Part shown: positions 46,090 through 56,388 of the stretch, one piece after another | Layout of the letters: every line of letters starts with the position of its first letter | Position numbering within the stretch: the first letter of the stretch is position 1 | Source: Lentinus brumalis | Lineage: Eukaryota; Basidiomycota; Agaricomycetes; Polyporales; Polyporaceae | Reading direction: 5' to 3' | DNA length: 64,000 nucleotides | Assembly (NCBI GenBank): GCA_001792895.1 | Contig: MARA01000003.1 | Span: forward strand, 372,001-436,000 | Made by a program: the position numbers and the translations under genes | Notes under the pieces: model-generated | Databases searched by the model: none | What the model was told of the DNA's origin: nothing | What the model saw: only the letters and a program-made list of their open reading frames with translations

Positions 46090-47613
46090 ATGATCGTTGC
46101 AGACGTCGACAAGAAGCACCCGCTGGACGACGGGCTCGCAGGACAAGCTGACGCAGGCGCCTCGTCCTCGCACGCTCAGATCGACGACCTCCCGCCACCT
46201 CCAAATGGCGAAGCACCCAAGTATACCGAACGGGCGTTCGAGAATGTATACATCCCACCAGGCGGGGAGGAACCTCCCCCGAGTTTACTCCGTATGAAGC
46301 TGAGTACTTCATATCTGGAAGGGAGGTAATCTCTCATGACCCTCACTTGAACGATGACGGCGAGTACCGAACTTTATAAGGAACTGCGTCGGCATGTATA
46401 TTGACTACTACTTGAGCAGGTGAAGCATTGTATCGATTTCTTCTATCGCAATCCACTACTCCTCCGGAGTACCGCATGCATCTCCGAGGTACCCATACGG
46501 AGCACCGAACGCGGTTCGTGTCCCGTACAGATTCTAAAGGAAATCCAACAACCACCACGGAACACTACACTGAGACGGTTACCGGTACGCTAGGGTTTGA
46601 TCATGACTTAGGAATGCACTGAACTGTCACATGCTAGATTTTGACTTCTACATCGACCTTACCCCGAACATCGTCCATGGCCCCGTGCACTGGAGCCTCC
46701 CAGATGCGGAGCCAGCCTACCGCGGAGAGATGGTCAAGCAGGTTGACTCGAATGACCTGGTTATCCGAGACCCTGAGATGGCGCAGCCGTCGGGACGCCA
46801 CAAGGCCACGAAGGAGGATATCAAGGCTGCGAAGGAGCGTAAAGCGATCCGCCAAGCTTGTGGACTTCCTCCTTGGGTCGCGGTCGGGCCCGAATCGTGG
46901 CTCCAGCAGCAGGCGCCTGAGCGTGCTGTTGTACTAGAATCATCAAAGTCCTTACGACAATGGGCGGACGAGTATTGTGCCAGCGACAAGCTCCTCAAAG
47001 AATTCACGTACACTAAGGTGCGTCAACATGCGTCACACGAGTCGCGGTGATGTTAAAGTGACAATTCGTAAAGGTTGTCTACGGCTGGAACACGACCAAC
47101 TTGCGCGAGGCCGTCGTCGCTGCAATTCGCTCGGTTTACAACCATGAGATCCAGGTCTCGTTCGACATGTCGCACGACAAGATCCGCATCCGCCCCGCCA
47201 ATACGTTCTCCCGCATGCTCTCCAACATGTGGATCAAATTTCTCCTGTGGATCCTCCTCATATACCCCTTCATCTGGTTGTACAAGCGCTTTAGCCACCA
47301 CGGCGGCGGGCGGTGGGAGGTATGCGGTGGGGCGTACGCTCTGAAGACCTGGCAGGTACAACCTCCCGGGACCCAGATACCGCCCTATGTCAACGACGGC
47401 CGTTGGCAGCACACCTCGGACGGGGTGGTGCATCTCATCGGCGAGCGAGAGGGCGAGTGGTTCCAGCGTTGGGAGGGCACCATCCGTGGTGCGGTGTCGA
47501 AGAGGGTGCGGACGAGCGTACCACTGCAGAGCGGCAGTTACCTCCCTCCACACATGCTCTTGGACGGCTTCCGACCGCCACTGCCTTACGTCTCGCCTCC
47601 GATTGCTTACTGA
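46090..47613 (+). CDS. Conserved-looking one-span membrane protein of unknown function (apparent 1-base break)
   Basis: Exons 46090-46359, 46420-46584, 46638-47017, 47074-47613. I do not recognise the family, though strong coding character and YGWNTTNLREAVVAAIRSVY, DFDFYIDLTPNIVHGPVHWS and SHDPHLNDDGEALYRFLLSQ suggest conservation. The N-terminal ~75 residues are Pro-rich and disordered. The single membrane span MWIKFLLWILLIYPFIWLYK lies near residue 325. A Trp-rich C-terminal region follows (GEREGEWFQRWEGTIRGAV). The first intron uses a GC donor (GCGAGT at 46360) with AG at 46419; no GT alternative keeps the frame. At the C5 run 46276-46280, PPGGEEPPP and EFTPYEAEYF are in adjacent frames and one extra C joins them. 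With that base the CDS is 451 codons plus stop. Confidence 0.8.
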
Positions 47614-48336
47614 CTGTGTACCATATATTACATTATAGGTCCGAGCTACTACCTGTATCTTCCAGAATCTATGCTACCCAGTGGGATGGACACGGGAGGG
47701 TAACATACATGTTATCGTCTTCGCGTGGTTAGTCTTGTCCGCCGGATACCCATGTCCGCGGCCAAACCGCATGGTTTGGCGAATTGCAATTCATTGGACG
47801 GCCGCAGGACGGCTCGATTGTGAACTCAGGAGGATGTGCGCAGCAAGCGTAGTTCGCCGAAGGAGCGCAGTCGTATTCTACTTCCCGCAGTACACGCAGG
47901 CTGCCTCGTGATTTGATGCCGGGCAACACTCGAGCGGTCCGTTGTGTAGGAGGTGGTGGTCCTCACATCGTTTCTTGTGCTCGACCAGGCAGCCCGCAGT
48001 GAATAAGGATTGGAAACCAATGTCAACGCCCTTTAATTTCGATCAGCGGTTGATGGGAGCTATATGGGGATAATTTACACAGGCGAGCAGTAAGTGTGCT
48101 TGTGGGATGATACTAAATGATTAGATGCAAACGGTACATCGAGGAAAGCCGGCGGGGGAGGCAACGAAGAAGCGGTATAGCGCGGGGTCGGTCAGCGGTT
48201 GCATAAGAAATCCAAGAATTGGGGTGTAGTGACAGGTCGAAGGGAAAGAAGGGAAGTGTTGAATGAGCAAGGAACCGACCGCCCAAGGGTGAAGTTACGA
48301 AAAGGAGAAGAAAATGACGGAAGAATATAACCGCCA
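47614..48336. other. Convergent intergenic region
   Basis: Tail-to-tail spacer of ~720 bp between the unknown one-span protein and the GT31 gene; UTR-like, no other feature seen. Confidence 0.45.
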
Positions 48337-51300
48337 TCATTGCCCCAATGCCCTCCGAGATCTACGAACCATTGTCCGTGTGTTAGTATGCGTACGTTTC
48401 GAAGTCGATATCGAGTCCGATTCCACGCTGGGGCCTGCGTCAGGGCTGGAACTGGATCCCGCCGGCTGCGGGTCCGTGTCCGCATGATCGTCTTTTGGCA
48501 GCTTCTTCCCGTGAGCGTGGTCAAGAGCCTGCTCGAGGGGCGTCACGTCGTCTCCGTGAAGCATCGCCGCGGCCGTTTCGAGGAACCACATGTTCTTCTT
48601 GATGAAGTGGACGACCACGGTGCCGCCGACGCGCTTGCCCTCATACCGTCTCCGCCGGCCCTCGCGGTACTTCCACGCCAAGTCTGGGGTCATCGAGCCA
48701 TCTGCACAATGCAATGCGGAGAGGGATTACAGCGATCAAGTCGCAGATGAGCATAGCAGACACGATCAGCGGATGCACTTGTATGATAGGCGATGAAGGC
48801 GCGCACCTTCATGGACCGTCGACATATCACTGCCCTCGACTAGCGCCTCCACGCTGTAGTCGAGGTTGGACTCCCCGACTGGTGGCGAATAGCGTACGCC
48901 AAACTTGGACACCGTCGAGTGTCTCCACTTCTCCGGCGGAGGGACCCACTGCCCTGCAGGCGTTGCATACGTTGAGGTGGACAGGTCTGTCTTGGCGGCC
49001 TGCTGCGCGAGCCGTTGGAGATCACGGAGGGCGCCTTCCTGCACGCGCTTGACTTCCGACGGGAACAGGAAGCCGTGCGAATATCTGCCAGATCGTAGTC
49101 GAAATGAAATGAGCTCGGATGTCAGTGTGACTGTGACTAACCGCATGAAAAGCATAACCACGTACACTGTCCCAGCACGGGGATGATCATAGATCCAACA
49201 CCGCTCGCTCGACCACCGGACTTGTTCGGCGCGTGGGTGGGCGCGAATCCACTTGGACGTCTGCTTATCCTCGGCACCGCGTGTCATGGTCTTCACCAAG
49301 GGATCGTTGGCGACCCAGTCGACGAGCGCATAACTGAGCGCATACAACTCTCCAGCCATGAACCGGTTCTTGACCAGATATCCCCAGAAGATCAGAGGGT
49401 CGCGTGACGGCGGCTCCGCGGGGACGGTCGGCAGCGCAGCAAGTGTGGGTGGCGTGCGTGTCACGTACGACGGGAGCGAGAAGTCGAAGTACGCGGCAAT
49501 CTGATTGTAGTCGAGAACTTGCGCTTCGTTGCCATCGCGCGGTTGCACTTGCGGCTGCGAGACTTTGCTTTGCGGAGGCGGAGGCGGCGGGAGGGGCTCC
49601 TTGTGTAGCTCGACGCGTAACCGCGCTTCCAGCTCCGCAAGCATCACGAAGGAGTCGTCGTCAGCCTTGACCACGAAGTCCGGTCTTACCCAGGGCTTTG
49701 GGGGCGAGTTTATGGCCTGGTCCTTGTGCGCAGGAAGAGGATCATGGCTAGCCAATGCGGGGGCAGGGGCGGATGCTTTCAGATACGTGAAGTTCGTCGG
49801 CACCTGAGTGAAGTCGTCGTAGTAGAGTGGAGGGACCCAAGAGTGGTTCGCGGCCCAAGAGAAGAACGCGTGCGTCTTGCCGTGATTCATGCTCTCCGTG
49901 ATGGGAAGGATGATCATGTCGTTGTAGGCTTAAACAAAGGTGTCATTAAGGACAGCAGAGGGACGAGAGAACGGTCTACTCACTCTCCATCTCCAACTTC
50001 ACGCGTCGTTCCCATTCCTTGTTGGGCTGTCCGAGAATGAACCGCACGATCGTCCGCGAAGTCGCGGCGCCGTCGTCGCCTCCACTCGCCCCTTCTCTGC
50101 TCCTCACGTGTTTCGCCCACGTTGACCTCACCAACATCCGCCGCTCAACCGACGTATCCATCGAGAACACCCCGACGAACACGCCCGCAGGCGCTAACGT
50201 GTCGAAATCAGGTGGCGGAAACGACGGAGCCGTGATGTTCGTCGGTATAGGCGTCTGGAGTAGTGCTGTCGGTGACAGTGACAGTGATGGCGGTCCAGCA
50301 GAATGTTGGGGCAGTGTGCAGTATCCCCGCCATGGTAATGGCTCCTTGTCTGGGTTGAGGATGTAGATGAGGAGGAATGTGAGGGACACACCAAAGATGG
50401 TGAGGAAAAGGAGCGTGAGCAGCTGGCAAAGAGAACCCCAATCAGTATCAAACGACTCGAATTCGGAACCTAAAGAGTTGAAGTGTGTCCGGGTTGACGT
50501 ATCGCAACGCCGCTCATTCGATCTTGGCGGCGCACGCAGTACCGGATTTGCAGTACAGAGCGCGACGCCGATAACGAATCGCGAACGCACCGTGCCCGGG
50601 TCCTCTGTAAGACACACCCACAGTACCCAGTACAACCTGCGCCGCGACGCGGACATTCCAGTCGCCTCGAGACATACCCGGACGCAGAAAATGATTAGAG
50701 AGCGGATCGAACTCACTATGGTGACAGGCGTCTTCGGAAAGAACGGATGTCGGACGAGCCTACGAAGGAGGCGTTTGCAGGAGCGGACGCCCCATGAGAC
50801 ATCCCTCCACCGCCGTCTTGGTCTCCATATGTCGGTGCCACCAGCCGAGCTGCCTCTCGAACCGAGGCGAAGCGACCACCGCGAGCGCTCGCCGTTGCGC
50901 CAGGACGTCGTTGGTCGCCGCGGCCGGCCGAGCAGCGGCGACTCAGGCTCGCTCTCGCTATCGGAGCTACACGACGACGTGCCTGAGTAGTAGAACGGAA
51001 ATGGGGAGGGCGAGCGGGACGGCACGGGTGTACTCGTCGCGGTCGAACAGACGGACTGCGTCGTCTCACCGGCGCTTGGGGGATAGAGACGGGAACGGTC
51101 CGCGGATCTGCGCGGGACCGCGCGCGCGTTGAAGTCCTCCTCGTCCTCATCGTACGGTGGCACTGGGGGCCCTGGAAGGGAATGTGTCCGACGAGGGCTA
51201 GGTCGGGCAGTTAGGTTCGCGGTGGAGGGTCCTGGTTCCGGGGAGCCGTCCTGATGGCTGTAGTCGTGCCCTTGCGGGGTCGTTACGACGGTGAGGGGGA

Positions 51301-51346
51301 CATTCGTCCGTGTCGTGGAGGAGAAGATGTCGCGGACGAAGGACAT
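48337..51346 (-). CDS. Type II membrane glycosyltransferase, GT31 (galactosyltransferase-like)
   Basis: Exons (minus order) 51346-50717, 50422-49984, 49928-49166, 49084-48807, 48701-48337 join in phase to 824 residues. A ~210-residue cytosolic Ser/Arg/Pro-rich tail precedes the signal anchor LLTLLFLTIFGVSLTFLLIY. GT31 landmarks follow: ERRMLVRSTWAKHVRSR, YNDMIILPITESMNHGKTHA, the donor-metal DxD motif DFVVKADDDSFVMLAELE, FWGYLVKNRFMAGELYALSY, and EDKQTSKWI, the E-D/D motif. The family transfers Gal, GlcNAc or related sugars to glycans in the Golgi. The region 50423-50716 is open in the same frame, so it could be coding; I read it as an intron because it joins the tail directly to the anchor with GTGAGT and CCAG signals. 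A poly-Pro insert (about 49580) lies in the catalytic domain. Confidence 0.9.
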
Positions 51347-51964
51347 GGCCAAGCCGAGGGCTTTTGGGAGTGCGAGGGACGCCAAAAACCAGCTTGGCTG
51401 TCACGGTCGGCAGTAGGTATATGGGGCGACGTCTACGGGGCGGCTGGCCTAAACAGAGCGAGGCAATTACTGGAGAGCGGCCAGGATGTATAGCGATTAG
51501 CGCGAGGCGGGAGGGTACGGAGAGAGTGAGAGAGGATAAGAGAGCGAGTGTGCAGTGTACAGGACACGGATACGACCCACCGAGTTCGTCCAATTCCACA
51601 GGCGCTTCTGCCCCGCATCAGGTCCCAAACGACTGTCACGGTCACACCTATCAGCCACGCTGCGCCCCAGCTGCGGAGTCCAATGCCCTCCGACGAGCAT
51701 CGCCCCTCGCCCAGTCTCAGATACTCTCGCCATGCCGGTGGGTGGACGCCGTGCGAGCAACCCCTACGGGTCTACCCTCACCTCAACTCGACAATTACGC
51801 TGCTATGACTTCACCACACGCCCGAAGCCCACAAGAACGTCCGCCCATACTGCTTCCGTCATCGTCACCAATGAGTACACAAGTACTTGTACAGATTGTG
51901 CTTCCTACATAGAGCTGCTTCCACCACCAAGGAACCAGAAGTCTCATCCCGCCATGACCATGGC
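51347..51964. other. Intergenic region / GT31 promoter
   Basis: ~620 bp upstream of the GT31 gene and downstream of the GST-like stop. No exon or repeat was recognised; frames open here have no coding character. Confidence 0.4.
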
Positions 51965-53365
51965 TCAATGCAAGCCCTCGCCATACACCTTCTTCCAGCT
52001 CGGTCGCTCCTTCACTGCATCCCAGAATGCAGCGAGTTTGCTCTGGCGTTCGGTGGGCTCGACGCCTGTCACTGGGATCCCAGCTCGTCGACGTGCCTCG
52101 GCGACCGAAAACTCGCGGGAGAGGCTGAAGCTGTCACCGACATGAGCCTCGATCTTCGCCACCGCGGTGTTGCCGTCGTCGGACACGTTTGCTCCAGACA
52201 GGCTGGCTATACGAGCGAGCCACGCCGCCAGATGCAGGTCCGCGACAGACACCTGATCACCTACAAGGCAGCTCGGAATCAAAACGATATCAACACTGCA
52301 TTGTGAAGGACACATACCGAGAACGAATGGAGCAATGATCTCCTTGTTCAACGCACTCAGGACGTCCTTCAGATTGCTCCATGCACTGTTTGCAGACCTG
52401 AGGTACTCCTGGCGAGCCTGACGTGCTTCCTCCGAGAGTTCACCCTCGCTCTTGTCCGCATCCTGGTAGACCTGAAGGAACTTCTCCGTAGCGATGAGCT
52501 TCACCTGCCAGAAGGCCTTCGTCTTGTCTGACACTTGGATGGCGCCAGAGTCGCTATCCGCGAGAAGCTTGAGGAGCGCATCGCGTCGGCCAGACACAAA
52601 TGGGAGGAGCTGCTTCGCGAGCTCTTTCAGCTCACCCTCGGAGCGTGCGTTCATGTAAAAGAGCGCATTGGGGTCGGCGGCTGGGCTGTGGAGAAGCTCG
52701 ATGATCTGGTTGGATTGTACACTGAACGCGATGGTGGCAGGTGCGAGGGATGGTGACGGCGCAGTCGACGTGGTATGGGTTCGCGACTGAGCAGAACGCG
52801 ACTTGTCTAAGAACTCTACGATAGACTGATGGTGGGTGAATATATATGCGCATTCAGTCCGGAACTCCGCAACATACCTTGGTGTCCTGGATAGCCTTGT
52901 AGCGTGAGTCTATCTCCGCGGACAGAGTCTTCTCGAGGGGGACCACGAGGGTCGGCACAGTGGCTGTGGCCCAATGGCGATGAATAGACAGCCGGCTGCG
53001 TTACGTGAGGAGTACATACCTCCGGGGTTGATACGCAGGTAGGCGGGGGCAAAGTTCTCGCCCTTTGCTGACGCGTGCGGGTGCTCATCGATATGCAGCC
53101 CGCTACGAAGAGCGAACTACTCACCGAGATCAACCGACTTGAGATTTATCTCATCGCTGCCATACCCCTTCTCCTCTCTGAACACGAAAGCGTTGCGTCA
53201 GCACCAGATACTGCAGGATCGATCCGATCCCTTACAGCGCGAGGAGAGCTGCAAGACGCGTCAAACACTCTCGGCGCACGGAGATGAACATCGCGACTCA
53301 CCGACAGAGGCCCAAATGGACGCGGGGCTGTAGTAGAGCGCAGCCTTGGGGAGCGTCTGAGACAT
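51965..53365 (-). CDS. Glutathione S-transferase-like protein with a 13-nt microexon
   Basis: Seven exons in phase (minus order): 53365-53302, 53248-53236, 53177-53125, 53067-53020, 52963-52878, 52825-52318, 52260-51965, giving 355 residues. The thioredoxin-like N-domain reads ALYYSPASIWASVALLALEE, KGYGSDEINLKSVDLAKGEN, APAYLRINPGATVPTLVVPL, with the cis-Pro TVPTLVV and a SIVEFLDKSR helix. The helical C-domain is long, with an insert (ELAKQLLPFVSGRRDALLKL) and ends VSVADLHLAAWLARIASLSG, containing the N-capping Asp of GSTs, then SWKKVYGEGLH. Exon 2 is only 13 nt (CTCTCCTCGCGCT) but is required for a continuous first helix. Substrate unknown; fungal enzymes of this kind act in detoxification. 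It is divergent from the CS-SGS gene (337 bp between ATGs). Confidence 0.9.
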
Positions 53366-53702
53366 GCTTCAGACTGTTCACGGTGGGGAGACAAAGAGTC
53401 GAGCGAGCAGCGCGGAGTAAGTAGTCCGCCACCGAGTCTGGGGTTGCCTGGATGACGTCGTGGACGAGCCCCCGATCGCCATCTCCGCTGTTTCCCCGCA
53501 GCGCTGGCGCCCAGCCCCGCGTGTCGCGTCGCGTCGCGTGTCACGTGCTTCTAGAATATTCGTCCTGCCTTGTTTCCTCACAATTGCTACAGCCATGCTC
53601 AGTCCAGCGGCGCCTCTGTGCTCTCCTGTCCTTGTCTTCCTACCACATCCTCTCTCCTCCCATCTGCACGTCCCTATACCCACAAGCTAGACTGGCACCA
53701 AG

Positions 53703-54497
53703 ATGACGACTCTCAGGTGAGTCTAGGTTGATGCCACATCTCGTGGACAACATACACGACTGAGACCGGTTGCCGCACATCCAGACACGAGTTCTACGAG
53801 ACGGACGAAAAGCTCACTCTGTCCATATTCGACAAGGGTGCTGATCCCGAGCAAGTCAAGATCTCCTTCGAGCCGAGGAAGGCAAGCTACATGCACTCTC
53901 CGCCCGCCGCCAGGCGCGACTGACAACTGTGGCGGCACAGTTCACCTACGAGCATGGCGACAAGAGCCTCGTCCTCGAGCCCCTCAAGGGTCAGATCGAC
54001 ACATCCAAGAGCGACTACACCGTCGGCAAAGTCAAGGTCGAGGTGCGCCTTGTCAAGATGGCGCACGGCCGATGGGGGACCCTCGTCGGCGATGCCCCAG
54101 ATCGTGCGTACCCACGCGCCCACAACCCTGCTATATCAGTCTGACATCTGCACCTTCTCGCGAAACAGCGCTCACAGCGTTCCCCACCAGTGCCGCGCCC
54201 ACGACGACGACCGTGCGCAAGCAGCAGAAGAACTGGGACCGGCTCACGACCGAGATTCTGAGCAAGGAGAAGGAGGTCTCTCCGGACCAGGACCCGAACG
54301 CAGGCGGGGACGCGGCTGTGAATGACTTCTTCCGAAAGCTCTATGCGGATGCGGACGATGATACCAGGCGCGCGATGATGAAGAGCTACTCGGAGAGTGG
54401 AGGCACCACCCTGAGCACGAACTGGGACGAGGTCGGGAAGGCCCCCGTCGAAGTCAAGCCCCCGGAGGGAAGCGAGTGGAAGAAGTGGGCGGCGTGA
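53703..54497 (+). CDS. CS-SGS domain protein (SGT1-like, no TPR)
   Basis: Exons 53703-53716, 53785-53881, 53941-54103, 54169-54497 join in phase to 200 residues. The CS (p23/alpha-crystallin-like) domain runs from RHEFYETDEKLTLSIFDKGA through FTYEHGDKSLVLEPLKGQID to VEVRLVKMAHGRWGTL. The SGS domain follows: NWDRLTTEILSKEKE, DAAVNDFFRKLYADADDDTR, RAMMKSYSESGGTTLSTNWD. SGT1 is an Hsp90 co-chaperone for SCF ligases and kinetochore assembly. The N-terminal TPR of yeast and plant SGT1 is absent, so this is a short form. The second intron starts with GC (AAG|GCAAGC at 53882), a classical GC-AG intron. The first exon is 14 nt with a GTGAGT donor; start MTTLRHEFYE. Confidence 0.9.
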
Positions 54498-56388
54498 TGC
54501 GCGCTGGGGCGCATTCAGTGTCTATGGGAAGATCAGCCGTTATGGGTCAAATGCGTTGAGGATTTCTTGTGAACCATTGTATCGAAATTGCTGTATCATC
54601 TTGGGCTGCTATCGATTGTACGAATCCACGCACCTTGCAACTGACAAGCTGACAGTGTGATGGCGACTACTTACGAGTACCACGGAAGAACTTGCTTGAC
54701 TGACGTCCCTCGCGTGACATTGTGGTGCGTGGCATGGCTTCGAGTAACTTCTCAGGTGAGTGCACACTTGGTTGGAAAGTATGCAACTATGCTAATAGAC
54801 ACTCACAGATGTCCCGGCGGTCGATCCTCAATATGTCGCATGGTTGGACGGGGACTCGCGGGTTCGCGCATGACGACCGTGCTCAACTGGTTTTGGTATG
54901 GGGTCTCATGCCATCTGTCTGTTCCATGTCATAGTACTTACCTCTTACGTTGTCTCAAGGCGGTGGCTGGCGGGATTGTCTTCCAGCTGAATGCGTGATG
55001 TGGCCTCTTCAGGATCACGTCTCGACTCTAGCCGTATTCGTCATCCTGATGGCGGAATATTGTCTTCAATACTCGTCCGACCATCCTATTATCAAGGAGG
55101 AGTCGCCTTGATGACGATCTTCATGGTCCTCCGGTGTTGTCCTTGATGATCCTTCAGGCGTTGGGACACAGTGAGTCGTCGGAAACAACTTAATTGCGCG
55201 GACCAAAAATGACGGACTTGACTTCATTTATCACCCCCACCTCTGCTCCTCCAGATCTCACACATGCATCATGTCAGGCGCTGGACGAGCGTTTGAACCT
55301 TCAATGGCATGCAGTGCTGCGGGAAATACCGAAACGGCTGGATGACCGGAGTCACCAAAACCACCACCGCAGCTCGCTCCTGCATCGGGCGCATGTATCG
55401 AGCTCTCACGTAGGCGACAACCTTCCGCTGCGTGCCTCGTATATTGCTGCGCATGCGGATAACCAACAGTCTGCGATCATGGCCCCCGACTTCGCGACTC
55501 GATCACCATCTCTCCACGTTTTCACTGTGATCTCCAATACAGAATGGTTTTCCGCGAGTCTAGCCGACGACCACGACCCTGCTGCGCTAAAATTCACCGC
55601 AGCCTGTGGCTCAAGCGTTGTAGTGGCCGAAATGGCCGACTCAGATCATTTATGCGGTCGGTCCGGGCAGTAAGTAGTATGCTGAGGAATAGCGGTTAGC
55701 ACTCATGTTGCATTCTTGCGACAATTGGCATCTCATCGGATTTTACAGTGGATTCGTACAAATGGAGCCACAGCTACACGAGGAGGCTCTATTGCCAGGT
55801 CTGGGGTGCTTTATGTACCGCTGGAGCAAATTATTGTGACCGCCGGGTTGCAGCTCACAGCATGGAGGAGGTGTAACTTGCGTTGTGATTGCGCCGCCTC
55901 AATACCATCGTTTCGTAGATGGCATCAGCCGTGCACGTCGGATGAGCGACTGCGTCGCAGGCGCTGCGTCTGTGTACTCGCCGTCCTCCGCAGTAGGCTG
56001 TGTTCAATGCATACACCTGTGGGTGTAGTTCCCCTTGTCTATAGCAGCGACACTGGCTGACAACGCTCGTAGGGCTTTTCTGTTACCTTGTCGGCTCTAC
56101 TGAGGATCTGTGGGTCGTGGCGAGTGGCGAGTGCAAGGCTTGTACCGGCGCGCCACCTGAGAGCGTGTTGAGAGTACGGTATCTGGACGCTCCGTGGTAG
56201 CCATGATTGACACTGTCCGACTGGGCGACGGCGCAGCCTGTCATATAGTCGACACAACCGCCGCAAGCTGATCCACGGCCTCACTCGCAGCACCGCAAGT
56301 GCATGAACTCAAAAGGCGGTCGCCCTGCCTGAGCTTTCGCATCCTCTACTTTTCCACTCTTCTTCAACAAGGTTCCCCTCTTTGAGCT
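54498..56388. other. Intergenic region with decayed RTA1 sequence
   Basis: 1.9 kb upstream of the RTA1 array. Apart from the relic at 54964-55085, I see an open frame 55194-55673 without motifs and with poor coding character, probably chance. Confidence 0.4.
54964..55085 (+). pseudogene. Relic of an RTA1-like gene
   Basis: The segment GGGATTGTCTTCCAGCTGA near 54972-54990 matches exon 7 of the first RTA1 gene at all but one base (GGGATTGTCTTCCAACTGA, about 57233-57251), encoding AGIVFQL. About 45 bp on, AVFVILMAEYCLQYS is readable, corresponding to VFAILMAEYLVRYI in exon 8 of the second RTA1 gene. Order, spacing and strand agree with the intact genes. No other exon is convincing, except possibly GACTCGCGG near 54848, the start of exon 5 in gene 1. 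It is most likely a decayed fourth member of the tandem array. Confidence 0.65.

Noticed and set aside
511..46280. Programmed ribosomal frameshifting as the cause of the frame breaks
   Set aside because: Nine sites in unrelated genes at plain G/C runs without slippery heptamers or common downstream structures; a base-calling artefact is far simpler.
511..46280. Interpreting the broken genes as pseudogenes
   Set aside because: Each has a single lesion, intact splice signals and intact motifs on both sides; real decay would show stops and losses elsewhere, as in the RTA1 relic at 54964-55085.
55194..55673. 159-codon open frame upstream of the RTA1 array
   Set aside because: No motif, no hydrophobic or helical pattern, no flanking splice sites, and codon use unlike the neighbouring genes.
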